Positions 1-11,199 of a stretch of DNA of 64,000 bases are shown here, one piece after another. The stretch spans positions 18,845,443 to 18,909,442 of the forward strand of contig CM077116.1 of NCBI GenBank assembly GCA_039619475.1. The letters are read 5' to 3'. The position numbers were made by a program, and so were the translations under genes. This DNA comes from Icerya purchasi. Its lineage: Eukaryota; Arthropoda; Insecta; Hemiptera; Monophlebidae. The notes under the pieces are model-generated. The model was given only the letters and a program-made list of their open reading frames with translations. It did not search any database and had not been told where the DNA came from. The first letter of the stretch is position 1. Every line of letters begins with the position of its first letter.

Positions 1-9
1 TGTTCCTGC

Positions 10-409
10 TTAAATGTTTTCGGTAGTGAACGTTTCAGACCGAATCGCAGCTCGGTCGATAAATGTTAATATATAGTGTTTATCACATACCGGCGGTAGT
101 GGTCTAACTATATCGCAGTGGACGTGAACGTTCCGCAATGAGAGACCTGCTGAAAGATGCAAGTGTATACCTTGTAATCTTAAATTTCTAACACCGGACA
201 CACTCTTTGGCCCATCTCCGAACATCTTTTCCCATGAACTGTTGTTTAGTGTACTCGCACTTGTCCATTGTTAACCGTCGTGGCTTTGCATACACCGACA
301 ATCCGTTCGTTTTGAACATGACGCTTAATATCGATTTTCGAGCGGATTCGTGTTGCCGATGGTTAAAATTTATCACGATACGAGGATAATAATTATTGAA
401 AATTTTCAA
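10..409 (-). pseudogene. Gypsy integrase remnant (zinc finger plus start of catalytic core)
   Basis: Two overlapping - frames together read as the integrase N-terminus. First comes a His-rich start and 'GKDVRRWAKECVRC', matching the end of the HHCC finger (W...DI..W...C..C). Then comes 'VHVHCDIVRPLPPV' and 'YILTFIDRA', matching the first catalytic Asp block of Ty3/Gypsy integrases (HVDIVGPLPPS...YLLTVIDRFTRW). The Asp in 'HCDIV' is the expected first Asp of the D,D-E triad. A frame change is needed between the two parts (around 200). The second Asp and Glu would lie beyond the left edge of the window. Confidence 0.75.
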
Positions 410-1218
410 TTTCGATTAGACTGTATACTTCCAACACGTATGAATCATTTATCGGATGAATTGTGGTTTGGTTGAATTAAACGATGATTCCTCATATCCA
501 CTATGACGTGATAATATTTTAAAAAATAAACTTCTAAAATTTGGGAAGAGGGTAAATCTGCTACTGTAAACCGCTATTTCAGTTTTGTCTCTTAACCTTA
601 ATCGAGAGTTAATTCTTTTTTCCCGAAAGTGCGTATGTAAGAACCGTTAGCGGTTACGAGTCGGTCCATCTCCGATTGTTGCGTGTCATCTATTGATACA
701 GGTGTATCGATACCTCTACACTCGTATCAATAAGATATCGGCGCGGCGGTAAACGATTCTTTACGAATAATAATCGATTAGCCGTGTAACTATCGAAAAA
801 TGCTTCGGCGGCAGAAATTTGTTTCCATAATTACAGAAGGGTGACATCGGTTCGCGCTGTTTCAAAATGTTTGCTAATACCAACGAGAATACCTTTGATC
901 GGTACCGGACTGCGGAAAACATGTACACTCTGGGTGTTCAGGGGTTTCTATACTATTCGTCCTGACGACTAGGTCTCATATCTTGGCTCTTGGTGTATTA
1001 TCGTTTCGCCTTATCTGCCAATAAGTCGTTCATATTTTTACATATGCCTCCAGTTTCCGTTCTATTCCTAACATGATCAATTCCGTTTTGTATTCTATAT
1101 ATGATCGGCATTTTATTTATCGCGGTTACCATCAGTCGAGCTACGGAATTAATTAAGGATACCTGTTGTCGTGATTCACCAGAATACCTTGCTTGCTAGT
1201 CGAAAGCCGCTGCAACCA

Positions 1219-1500
1219 TCAAGTACGTAATAGTTTATCGATATAATGAGAAGCTAGATCTCGCAACCGAGCAAGCAAATGTGACGGTTTTTGTCCTCCT
1301 AAACTTATTTCATGTAATAAACGATGTAATTTAATTGGTTCTGATTTCGTGAAATGTCTTGTGAGTTTCTCCTTCGGAACTTTGTATTTTCGCCGTTGGT
1401 TTTGTAACAATGCGTTGTACGATTCACAAACCCTCTTCTCGTCGAGACTTCAAACGATATGCCGAAATTTCGCGTCATCTTCTGTGATATGGGCGGTCAT
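1219..1500 (-). pseudogene. Gypsy gag remnant
   Basis: The - frame reads '..SEPIKLHRLLHEISLGG' followed by 'QKPSHLLARLRDLA' and 'LLRT', then after a stop 'WLQRLS'. This follows the arthropod Gypsy gag pattern (SE..RL..LL...ELGDRKPSQ.LR.L..LAG....LLRTLWLQRLP). Upstream the same reading continues through a stop with 'SLDEKRVCESYNALLQNQ', the usual preceding helix. No nucleocapsid zinc knuckle could be read downstream. The in-frame stops show that it is non-functional. Confidence 0.7.
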
Positions 1501-1639
1501 AAAAGAACGTGTTAGTTTTCGGGCGAACCATTAATCATGTCGCCAAAATGACGGCATATTCGACATAAAAATTAGAGTTGGTGTGCTGCTCGAGTTAATT
1601 GGAATATTATGAGCGTTAGATTCGATCGCGGAATTTTTC

Positions 1640-2440
1640 AAGTCGTACATGTCTTACTGATACGGACTGTGGAAAAATTAGGATAAGATATACATTAACT
1701 TTAAATAAAAAAATCTTATCAAACTTCGCGTCACCATCGGAAACGAGCGTACCTGATAACGAGTTGTGTAAATGATATCATGTTCTCCGGAGCTTACGTT
1801 GTGAACTTTCGGTGCAATACGGATGAAATTACTTATACACCATAACGTTAAAATGCATTTCCTTCTTTAATTACATTTTTTCAAACACACATAATTAGAT
1901 CATGTCGGGGTCACCAATTTATCCGGGCGTTTCTAATCACGACCATTATAATAATATATCGAAAGTGTCGATGTACACAATTTATAACCAACACGAAACG
2001 GGATTGAAACGCATATGTTTTTATATGAATTAAACTCGAAAAATGGTAAAATGAATATAAATGTGCATTAAAAACACGTTAAGAGCGAAAAAACCAAAAA
2101 TGTAGGACCCGAATTACTCAATTTTTTAATAATAGTTCCGCTTCACCGAAAAAATGTTGTTTTGTAATTCTATGAAAGATGATGTGTAGATTTGTATGAT
2201 AAATTATGCCATTCGAAAATTAAAACTCTCTAATAGTTACTTTATTTTCATGAAATGCTGAATAGAGTTGGAATAAATTTGTTTATTATAAACGGCATGA
2301 ATTAGGCAAAGTATAATCTGCAATACAAAAGAATAGCACGAAAAGAATTTCTGAAACAATTAGCCCTTCAGTTAGTCACTTTGTAACTGAAAAAGTGACA
2401 TAGTATAGCAATAAGTTTTCTAATTACGCATATATTAGGA
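1640..2440. other. No gene seen; probable decayed 5' LTR/leader
   Basis: AT-rich sequence without a credible coding frame. The part from about 1,917 upward is probably LTR of the Gypsy copy because of the primer-binding site next to it. Its outer boundary is not visible. Confidence 0.4.
1899..1916 (-). other. Retrotransposon primer-binding site and LTR edge
   Basis: On the - strand the sequence is TGGTGACCCCGACATG, preceded by an AT-rich end. Many arthropod Gypsy elements have TGGTGACCCCGACGTG directly after the 5' LTR, where the priming tRNA anneals. It sits about 400 bp upstream of gag in the right orientation. The LTR itself should start at about 1,917 and run to higher coordinates. Its outer end was not located because no second LTR is in the window. 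Confidence 0.6.
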
Positions 2441-2454
2441 AGTGACGTTGAAAT

Positions 2455-2616
2455 GGAATCATCGCTACACTCGAAAATAAACCAACCCAAAAACTGTATC
2501 AAGCTTGCCCAAAAAGTGAAAATAAGAAAGGGCGAGATGTGGGTGTTAGCTGCAGTACTTATTTATGTACTGAACATAGAACGCCGATTTGTGCAAATTG
2601 CGCAAAAGATATATAA
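2455..2616 (+). pseudogene. piggyBac transposase C-terminal cysteine-rich domain remnant
   Basis: An open stretch of 53 codons ends in TAA. It reads '..KLYQACPKSENKKGRD' then 'VSCSTYLCTEHRTPICANC'. The spacing of Cys and His resembles the C-terminal zinc-binding tail of piggyBac transposases (C..C....K....C..C...LC..H....C..C), which in that family sits just before the stop, as here. One Cys of the first pair seems lost. No DDD catalytic core could be read upstream, so only a 3' scrap of the element remains. A chance match is possible because the domain is short. Confidence 0.45.
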
Positions 2617-3189
2617 TTTATAATCAGATATTTAATATTACTGTTTGGTAAAAATTTGTTTTTCTCATATTGCGCAATTTTTTTTAATGAAAATTGCTAC
2701 AAGTAATTATGACGTAATATTATAATTTATGTATTATCATAAAAATTATAGATTTCCTTATTTGAAACAATACTCCCTATCTGTAAAATTTATTTTGTGC
2801 ATTCTGTTAAATAAATTAAAATTTAAAATGGCGTCATGTACGATACCAATAAAAAACAACGGCAACATTCCATATTATTAAAAAGTGCTCTTTCTAATAT
2901 TCATCTCTTTATTTCCTCACAGATAATGGGTCAATTCCATTTATTAAGGGGGTATGCTGGTATAGAAGCACGAATTTAGGAGGTTTTTTCAAGCTCAATA
3001 AAAAAAAAAAAAATAAATATTTTTACTATCCATTTTTTTACCATTTATTTATTCGTGTTTTAAGAAAATACAAAAAAATTATCAAAAAAAAAATATTCAA
3101 AATTCACAAAATTAATATAAGCTTTCTCCTTCTTTCAATTATATAACACTTCTCATACGGTGTCTTATCAGTAAACTTTTCTTTTTTTA

Positions 3190-3620
3190 CTCTACGAATT
3201 TCTGGCCATTCCGGCATTGAGGACAGTAAGTTGATGGACTCATTAACTCGTCCTCTACTTCTAATGGAAGATTTTTAGAAACTCCGTATACTGTCACTTA
3301 TCCACGTTCTTTCTTTCCTTAATTCTATTCAAATTGATTTGCTATAGATTCCTAGCCATTCGGGCATCTTCGATAATGAAGCGGCGGACTCCTTGACTCG
3401 GGTTGCCTTCTCTACTCAAACGAAAAACGTGTTTGCGATGCGGATCATGTGTTTTCTGAATGTTCATCTGTTTCTGCTGCGTGTTTTGCTTTCTACTCCA
3501 GTTTGCGCGGCTTAGTCTTCCTACTCCATATTGCGCCTCTTATATTCTATTTTTTCCTTCTACACGTATTGTTCCTATTATTTGTTCCTTCCCCGTAGCA
3601 GTATCTGACCGTATGAAGCC
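3190..3620 (+). mobile_element. LINE-A copy 1: RNase H ends (two) and 3' zinc motif
   Basis: Two separate + stretches carry the same RNase H C-terminal motif. From 3,198: 'ISGHSGIEDSKLMDSLTR'. From 3,348: 'IPSHSGIFDNEAADSLTRVA'. Both match the H-SG-I-..N-.A-.SLAR block also seen in the LINE-A copy at 6-11 kb. The second is followed, after a frame shift, by 'CDADHVFSECS' (from 3,434), the match of that copy's C-terminal CCHC ('CDADHIFFECPALRNKR'). So this is the ORF2 3' end of one or two truncated copies, about 150 bp apart. Confidence 0.6.
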
Positions 3621-5900
3621 ATAATTGACTTCTTCCTTTTCTAATTATTTCTAGGTAAAGGTCTCCGATTAACGAGCTAACAAGAAAAAAAAAGTACAAA
3701 TGTTTTTAGCTTACAATATTGTTATCCTTTCTTTAAATGATTAATTCCAAACTAGTGTCCAACACATGTTCTTCTTCATTTTCCAATTCCGATTCCTTTC
3801 ATTTCTCTATTCAGCTATCTTTTCCTCCGTTCATGTTCCTTAGATTTTCCCAATTTAATATGCTTCACAATCTCAATTATGACGCACATGTTTTTTATTG
3901 ACTTCCTCGCGACTATTAACGGCTATCCAGTTTCTAGTTTAAATATTCTTCTTTGTATGGTATAGATATCGATATGGATTGAGGTTTCCGCCTCTAATTT
4001 TTGAAAAAAAAGTCGCGTAACTTTTTGGAGGTGGAAAAACGACATAAATACGTAAATTTTCTTTAAATAAACGGGTACCAGTGACACCTGAAGTATCACA
4101 AAATTTCCCCCGGCGGAGTATTAGGCGTTTAGTAACTTTTATACGATAAAATAAACATAAAAAAACAAACAAAAAAAAATTGTCTTCGATACTACTGACT
4201 AGTTCCCGCCTCGGTATGCAGTGGTCTCTCGGTACAGGAGATATCATGAGAGTCTGTACCACGTGTCTAATAACGAAATTTTTAATCAGGAAAACGTGTA
4301 TATTTCAAGAAAAAACATAAAAACCTTCGATTAAACGCCGGATCAAACGTGTACATACGGTAGAAAACAAGGATAAAAAAAACAAATTTTACAACAAGTT
4401 AAAAAAAACGGTTCAAATTCACGACATGGTGCTTAAATTACGCGTAAAAACGGCGCTGAAACAACTAAATAATTACTGCCACGATTAACGAACGACGACG
4501 ACCAGAACAATAATGTGCTAACTGACTAACTGAATATCTCAACTCGAACTGATTGAACGGAATAACAATTAATAAAAGTGATAATCGTATTGATGTTTCT
4601 AGAACATCTCCGAGTAATATCGCGTTAGCCGCTCACCTGACTTTTACGGGATTTATAAAACTTCTCTCGGCTTGATACCGCTCAACAAAGCTTTCAAGCC
4701 ACACTCGTTCCAAGCCATGTACCTCTATCGGTCGCTACGAACAATACACATGCACCAGTCTCAACCCCGACACGTCCATCCGTTCGAACGCGCACGGGAA
4801 TTTTGGTTTTAGCCGATGAGTATCTACGACACCTATAAAACGATGTTCGATAGATCGCGAATCAATGACTTTACCAAAGAATATTTTTATAACTCAAACA
4901 CCGCCAAAAGATCGCGCCACAGATATCCAATCTGTCCTAATACATAGAAATAAAATGTTTTAAAAACTAAAAAATTCTCATTAATGTTTTCAAAGAGTGA
5001 AACTATCTAGTGCAAGCGTTTCCCCTATTCTAAATTTAATAATTTCGGAAACACACGTAATTAACAATATCCGCTACTTCAATATTTTTTTCCAGTTTAT
5101 GTTTGTACTTTCACACCACTTATTATTTTCCTTCATAAAATAATCTTAAATTCCCTTTATGGTTTATAATTTTCTAAACTTGTTGTATATTTTTACATAA
5201 AATCGTTCATAATCTTCTCTAAATAATCAGGAAACATAATGAGTTAGTATAGTGTATTTTGTCATCACAAACAAATACAAAATCCATAGTATACATCGTT
5301 TATTGGTGATAGAAAAACAATACTATTCATAATGTATGAATATGAAAACAAGTTTAGATCGTGAAAATGTAAATTTTATTTGACTATATCATTCTCCGTT
5401 TGAAAAAATGTAACAAAAAAAAAAATCGAAAAAAAAGTAAACACTAATTTGTATGAAGGGTAAAACAAAAAGAAACATAAAATAGCAATTATAGGCTCAA
5501 ACGTGAAACTGGTAATATCGAGCTATTTTTCGAATTACAACATCAGAAGCTCTTAATAGGTCGAGGTAAAGTGCGTAGAGCAGCGAGCATCGTTCAAAAA
5601 GTCTGTTGTTTTCTATAGAATCACCATCATGCAAACTTAAAAAATCATTCAGAAATTCAAAACAACAGGAAATGTAGCTTTCATAGATCTGGAACTGACT
5701 GCTACAACAGAAGATTACCGTTGGAAGCCGTATGCAATGTTGCAATTACAAGTCTAATATAAAGAAATTAATGATACACTGCAAGCATGTTTTCCGCAGT
5801 ATTTCTCACCATATTAATATAAGAATTTGAATATTTCAAATAATAAAATACGTTGAATATGTGTGTGAACTTTGCTTTAATATATACATGCAAATTTTTG
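3620..5900. other. No gene seen
   Basis: A 107-codon open frame on the - strand (3,939-4,262) and an 82-codon one (5,497-5,745) have no recognisable motif, no codon bias unlike their surroundings and no splice context. The stretch 4,440-4,960 is less AT-rich than its neighbours but shows no domain. It may be an old LTR or DNA element that I cannot place. Confidence 0.4.
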
Positions 5901-5918
5901 GTACATTTTGTGTACATA

Positions 5919-5971
5919 CACACACATATGTATATATATATATATATATATAAATGTGTGTGTGTGTGTGT
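5919..5971. repeat. Compound microsatellite (CA)n-(TA)n-(TG)n
   Basis: A short CACACA run is followed by about 12 TA units and then about 9 TG units. It lies about 60 bp outside the 3' poly(A) of the LINE that starts at 6,029. Confidence 0.9.
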
Positions 5972-6028
5972 AGTTGATATTGTGGATCCTGCCATGAAGG
6001 CATCCTCTGGGCTCTCAGGTGGTAAATC

Positions 6029-6053
6029 TTTTTTTTTTTTATTTTTTTTTTTT
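6029..6053 (-). other. LINE-A 3' poly(A) tail
   Basis: A T run on the + strand interrupted by one A (6,041). It directly follows the 3' UTR motif GGCGCGCCCACC on the - strand, so it marks the 3' end of the inserted copy. Confidence 0.8.
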
Positions 6054-6105
6054 GGTGGGCGCGCCAGCGGCATTGACCCAACAACAAGAAAACTAAGCTA
6101 AGAAA

Positions 6106-8992
6106 TTAAATAACTAGGCGGTCCGAAATGGACGCAACAAAGGACAACAGGGCGGACACCACAGAAGATGAAGGAAAGGAGAGGATAAAGGAAGAGTTAT
6201 AGGGAGTAGGGAGACCTAATGACAGGAGCTGACTGTATAAAAGGGAGCGTTTGTTACGAAGAGCAGGACACTCAAAGAAAATGTGATCAGCATCACATGT
6301 ACGAGGAGGATCACAATCGTGAAGCGAACAATCAGGAGAAGGCGATAGAGAAAATCGAAAGCGAGAGGAGGGGAGGAGAGAATGATTGATCTGGAGACGA
6401 ATTAGGGAGACAATAGAAGAGCGACGAACGAAAGGAATAGAATGGAACCAAGACAGTGAACGAAGAATCGGCTGAATAAAACGGTAATGCGAATGACGAT
6501 TAGAAAATAGTGAGGGATAAATATCCCGTCAAAGTCTGGTGTGATTGGAGATGGATAAAGAAAGGATATCTGAAGAAGGAAAATGGTTGAGGAATGAATC
6601 AAGGCGACCAGCAGAACGAGCCAAAGATTCGGCTGCGTCATTGCCATGAATTCCGGAATGACTGGGGACCCATAAAAAATCAATAAGAATAGAACGGGAT
6701 GACTGCAGAGTGGAGGTAAGAGAACGAATTGAGAGAACAATATTATCAGAGGAATGTGAAGGAGGAGAGGATAGGGCTTAAAGGACGCCCTTAGGGTCCG
6801 AAATAATGAGGAATTGGGAAAGATCGTTTAAAGAAGAAATATAAGAGATAGCCTGAAGGATGGCGATCGACTCGGCAGAAAAAATAGAGCAGAAGGAAGG
6901 AAGCCGGAAGGACTCAGAATGTCGAAGCGACGGAGCAGTAAACGCACCACCCACGCTGTCCTTGCTCTTGGAACCATCAGAAAAGATCAATACATGAGCA
7001 GGAAAAGAGGAATTCAACAAATGAAGAAATTCATTGTTGACTGTACCGTGAGAGGAGGAATTGGCTCGAAGTGGGAGAGAGGAAAATTTGATAGGCTGCC
7101 ATAGGCTATTGAAGTCATGAAAGAAGTACGGGAGAGTGTTGTAGAAAAATTAGAAAGACGGGTAACAATGAGCGACAGGATTGGGATTTTATGAGGAGAA
7201 AAACGCCAGCAGTTTTTGATATATAGATAGGAGGAAATAAGTTTGGACGAGGAGATAGGAAGCCGTTTAATTAAGAAGCGATACCCAAGCCGAGAACGGC
7301 GAATAAACAGTGGTTGGGTAACCGACTCTGAAAGAACTGCGGGAATGGGAGAGGATTTCAAGGCTCCAATGCACAAACGGAGGCAAGAGTTCTAAGGAGA
7401 GACTTGGAGGAATTACCGTAGATAAAGGAACAATAGTCGAGCTTGGACCGGATGATGGCTTTGAAAAGAATTAGAAGAATAAACGGATCGCCTCCCCATC
7501 TGTGGGGAGAAAGAGATTTAAGGAGATTAAGTCTTTTAAGACAGGATTTATAGAGAAAATTAATGTGCTCATGGAATGTGAAGCGGCTATTTAAAAAAAG
7601 GCCAAGATAGCATATGGAATTGACAACGGGGATAGTAATACCAGATAAGGTGATGCGAGTTAGAGCTCGGTTAAAGGGGCGAAGAGAAAAAATGATACAA
7701 GACGACTTAGTAGGAGAAAGAGAGAAGTGAAGATGAGAAAGGGAATTATTAAGAATAGACAGGGAATTATTCAACTTATCAATAGCGGCGGACAGATTGT
7801 CACAGGTGGAATAGACCAAAATGTCGTTAGCGAAAAGGAGGGAGGTAGAAGGAATAGGAAGCTTAGCCATTTTCCAGATCTGGGAGAAGGGCGTATCTCT
7901 GGAGAAGGAGGAACAGAAAGACTTCCAAGAATTCTTTTTGGCGGACTTAAGGATGAAATGAGCTTTTGCGTTGGCTTCTTTGTGGGCTAGGAAGTTGGAC
8001 ATAGAGGAATGAGAGCGGAAGGCTTTAAAGGTAGCAGAACTTTTTTGGAACGCTGCTTTACACTCTTCATTCCACAAGAGTGAGGAGGCATACAAAGAAG
8101 AGCGACTGCGCGTGCTGGTAATAGGAAGAGAAGATGCGGAGAGAGCAGAATTCAGCGTTCGAGTGAAAAAATCGTAACGGGAGAATGGATTAGGAACATC
8201 AGAAAAAGAAGGGAGAGAGGTATACACCAAGGAGCGAAATTTAGCCTAATCAGTTTTAGAAAGTAGCCGACGGGGAGATTGTAGGGGCTTAAAAAAGTTG
8301 GGAGGGAGCACGGCATTAAGAGTGAGCAGAATGGGGACATGATCGTTGCCAAAAGTGCCGTCGAAAGTCCTCCAGGAGCATAAGAGACCAAGATTGGGAG
8401 AGGAAAAGGAGAGATCAACTGAACTAGCGGAAGAAGGTTGCTTGAAGAGGGTAGGGGACCGATCATTAAGTAGAAAAAGATCATGATCCAAGAAGAGATT
8501 TTCAAGAATCGAACCATTAGGATTATTCCCAGCGCAGCCCCAAAAAGGAGAGTGAGAATTCCAGTCGCCTCCAATGATGAAGGGACTAGATAAAGATGAA
8601 AGAAATGAGATAAGAGGAAGATTAGAGAGGCTGGAGTTAGGAGGGTTATAAACGCAAGCAATATGTAAAGGATTCGGAAGAAGATTCAAAAGAGAAATGT
8701 GAACCATGTTAGGAAGATTAGGATAGGGAGGAGGAAGACATGGGATATCGTGCGATAGGTAAGATAGATCGTGTCTAATAAGAATGACGGCGCCACCGTA
8801 ACCATCCACACGATCTGACTGAACTAAAGAATAGCCTTTGAAATGTAGAGACAAGGAGGATTTGAGCCAAGTTTCGGATAACAACGCCATATGGATATTA
8901 TAGAGGTCTAATAAACCCTCTAAACTTAATTTGTTACCCTGTTAACTACGGCAGTTCCACTGCAGGATGTTCAAAGCATGAGCACGCGACAT
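6106..8992 (-). pseudogene. LINE-A ORF2: endonuclease, (RT core lost), RNase H, CCHC
   Basis: Start at ATG 8,992: 'MSRAHALNILQWNCRS' is the usual EN opening. After a TAA it continues in frame with 'NIHMALLSETWLK', 'FIIGGDWNSHSPFWG' (catalytic Asp, Asn), 'SSASSVDLSFSS' and 'GNDHVPI'. An in-frame TAG follows at about 8,245. The linker (8,230-7,900) reaches 'FSQIWKMAK', then jumps directly to 'LPIPSTSLLFANDILVYS'. All RT blocks before the FADD box are thus missing, and FADD is FAND. The thumb region reads 'ICYLGLFLNS' and 'SKLDYCSF', with a frameshift at about 7,370. RNase H: 'LIFSDGSKSKDSVGGAF', 'SAESIAILQA', 'FLIISD', a stop at about 6,778, then 'FLWVPSHSGIHGNDAAESLA'. The tail CCHC is 'CDADHIFFECPALRNKRS'; TAA at 6,106. 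Confidence 0.85.
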
Positions 8993-9455
8993 GCTATCTA
9001 GAATACAAGAAAATTAGAATAGGATAGAAAATGAGGGGAGGGACGAGGATGAAATAACAGAAGTATCTATAAAAGAAGAAAGAAAGGTTAATAAATAAGA
9101 AGCGAGCACATAGGTGCACTTCCAATTTGAGGAGGAGAAAGGAAGAATAAGGAATCTGAAAACGGAAGAAGTCCTGTCCGCCACAATATGCGGGCCAATT
9201 TGCCGGACCTTTTCTATTCGCTTCAATTTGGTATAATCCAAAGCGCAGGGAGGAGTACCTGCACGAACATGGTTGACGACCAGTTTGTAGGTATTCTCCC
9301 CTAAAGAGACAATTATATCTCCATGTGAACAAATTAAACGATATGAGCACAGAGGCGTGTCTAGTGTTCCTGAAGCGTAAGTAAGACGTTATCCTTGGCT
9401 ATCAGGGGGAAAAGGGGGAAGGGAGATAAAGACAAGAAGAAGGCAAAAATATGCC

Positions 9456-11160
9456 TTACGAGGAATGGACATAATTGGATAAGAAAGAAGAAAGATTGTC
9501 AAGGAAAGAAGAGGAGGCGGCTATGTTATGAGAAGCGAGGAGTTCCATGATTGCGGCGGAAAGATTAGTGATATTAAGAGAGGAGTAATTAGGGGAGGAA
9601 TTAGGAAGCAGGCTGTGAGGAGCTAGAAAGTTGCTGGAAGGCAGCGAGGAATTCAGCTGAGGGGAATCTTCACGATTCAAGGCCTAACCAACAGATGGAG
9701 AACAGGAGTAGAAGGAGGGGACGGCGGGAAAGTGAGGGAGAGGCTTTGAATGCGATTTCGATTTAGGAGATTTATGAAAAGTAGGTGATTTAGGACGAGG
9801 AGGGGAAGACAATTTAGCCTCATTTGAGTCCCTAAGTCTTCTATAATTCTAATAGAATTAAACATCACTTTAATTAACACAAAAACGTTCGATGGTTTTT
9901 CCTGTTGCGTATAAATTACATAGTCATTAATACCGTGTAATGAACCTATTACATTGTACAGCATTTAAAAGAGAAAAACGAAATGAAAAAAAAATGCTCA
10001 ACAAATGTAGACTCTGGTCCTGTAATCGGCTGAGGAGGTGTACATAAACGATAATAAAAGAAGCGCGTCAGGAAAAAATGCAGAGCTGGTGGATTTCGGT
10101 AATGGAAAAAAGGAAGTACAGAAATATTAGAACCTAACTTGATTGGATGCTAGGGAAATAAAGGTAGCAAAACGTTCTTATATTTATCGAGTAGTACTGT
10201 AGTTTGTTATGATTGAAAGAAGAAGGCCTTTAAAATTGGAAGTAGACGAGGAATTGAAGGAATTTAGAAGTTTTATAATATCACAGGTGCGATTATGTAT
10301 AGAAGGAGTGGGGAAAGAGAAGGAAGAAAAATATCAGAGTGCAGAAAAGTAGTTTTTGAGGGCCCATCCGTTTAATGAACTGGGAGATTGGTTGTAGGGA
10401 AGAAAAATAAATTTAAAAACAACGATTAGGATGGGGATTGTTTGTACGAAGTTTATGAAAGGTTGTGGAGTTTGGCGAAATGAGGAATTCTTAAAGGTAG
10501 GCAAGGAAATGGGATTAGGGTTGTAGGATGAAGGGAAAGTAACTGTGCTGGCACGGTCCGCATAGGAAAAGGCTGAGGAAACTAAGGATTTTGATTTTTA
10601 GCGTTGCCTTCTGAAAAGAATAGGTTATCAAAGGCTATTATTTTTTCAATGCATTTTTGACGAGACTATTTGGGGCTTAAATTATTAGTAGGAGAATGCT
10701 GCCCTTGCAATTTCGGTAAAAGAGAGAAGCGGACAATATGAGAGCAAATAGGAGAGGCAGAGCGGCATTGACTATTAATATGTCCGAATATGTAACATTT
10801 GGAACACTGACAGGGAGACCTTACCCTTAGAGAAACTTGAAAAAGAAGACGGTACATAGAGATCTTGTCGGGTAACCACGTATTTTCAAATTTAATTTCT
10901 CCTGACTGTGTGGAGCTTTTAATGGAGTCTTTTGATCTATGGATGCATTGGACAGAAATGACAGAGACATGTTAACGAGAAGTGATTGGGGAACCCCTGT
11001 GATGATTACGTATCTAAATAGGAGATCCCTAGGGATGAACGTTTTAAGGTTATTGTCTGAGAAAAAAAGGTTTTTAGTTGAAAAAGTTATTTGCTGAGAA
11101 GGTCGACGACGGGAAAGTACCTAATAAACGGCTTTTACCTTAAGTTTTAAAGTTCCTGTA
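9456..11160 (-). pseudogene. LINE-A ORF1 (gag-like) remnant with zinc knuckle
   Basis: Between 10,860 and 10,666 the - frame reads 'CQCSKCYIFGHINSQC', a CX2CX4HX4C zinc knuckle as in Jockey/I ORF1 proteins, followed by 'SPICSHI', the start of a second knuckle. Upstream, around 10,870-11,060, '..DLLFRYVIITGVPQSLL' resembles the '..IRGVP' block that precedes the knuckles. A Ser/Asn/Leu-rich C-terminal frame at 9,680-9,456 ends the ORF. Stops and shifts occur throughout. AT-rich sequence at about 9,830-10,010 looks foreign to the purine-rich bias on either side and may be a small insertion. Confidence 0.65.
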
Positions 11161-11199
11161 GTCGGAAGTAATAGAGTAGAAACGTTTAACAATAGACAG

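Larger units (their letters stand above)
1..1930 (-). mobile_element. Gypsy-type LTR retrotransposon, 5' part, internally deleted
   Basis: Read on the - strand the order is LTR edge and primer-binding site (about 1,900-1,920), gag homology (about 1,220-1,500), about 800 bp with no readable domain, then integrase zinc finger and core start (409 down to 10), leaving the window on the left. This is the Ty3/Gypsy order, but only about 800 bp separate gag and integrase. Protease, reverse transcriptase and RNase H normally need about 2 kb, so the middle of pol is missing. Reading frames carry stops and shifts, so this is a dead copy. The clade is uncertain; the gag wording is like arthropod Gypsy elements of the mag/Osvaldo sort. 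Confidence 0.8.
6029..11180 (-). mobile_element. LINE-A copy 2: near full-length I-group-like non-LTR retrotransposon
   Basis: A two-ORF LINE read on the - strand. Order: ORF1 with a zinc knuckle (about 11,160-9,456), ORF2 with AP endonuclease, remnant RT, RNase H and a C-terminal CCHC (8,992-6,106), a short 3' UTR and a poly(A) tail (T run on the + strand at 6,029-6,053). An RNase H after RT together with an APE-type endonuclease points to the I group (I, R1, LOA or similar) rather than plain Jockey. The 5' end and target-site duplication were not found. It is the best reference copy for the other LINE-A fragments in this window. It is inactive because of stops, a frameshift and a deletion of the RT core. 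Confidence 0.85.

Noticed and set aside
3939..4262. 107-codon - frame
   Set aside because: No recognisable domain and AT-driven composition; kept only as an unexplained frame.
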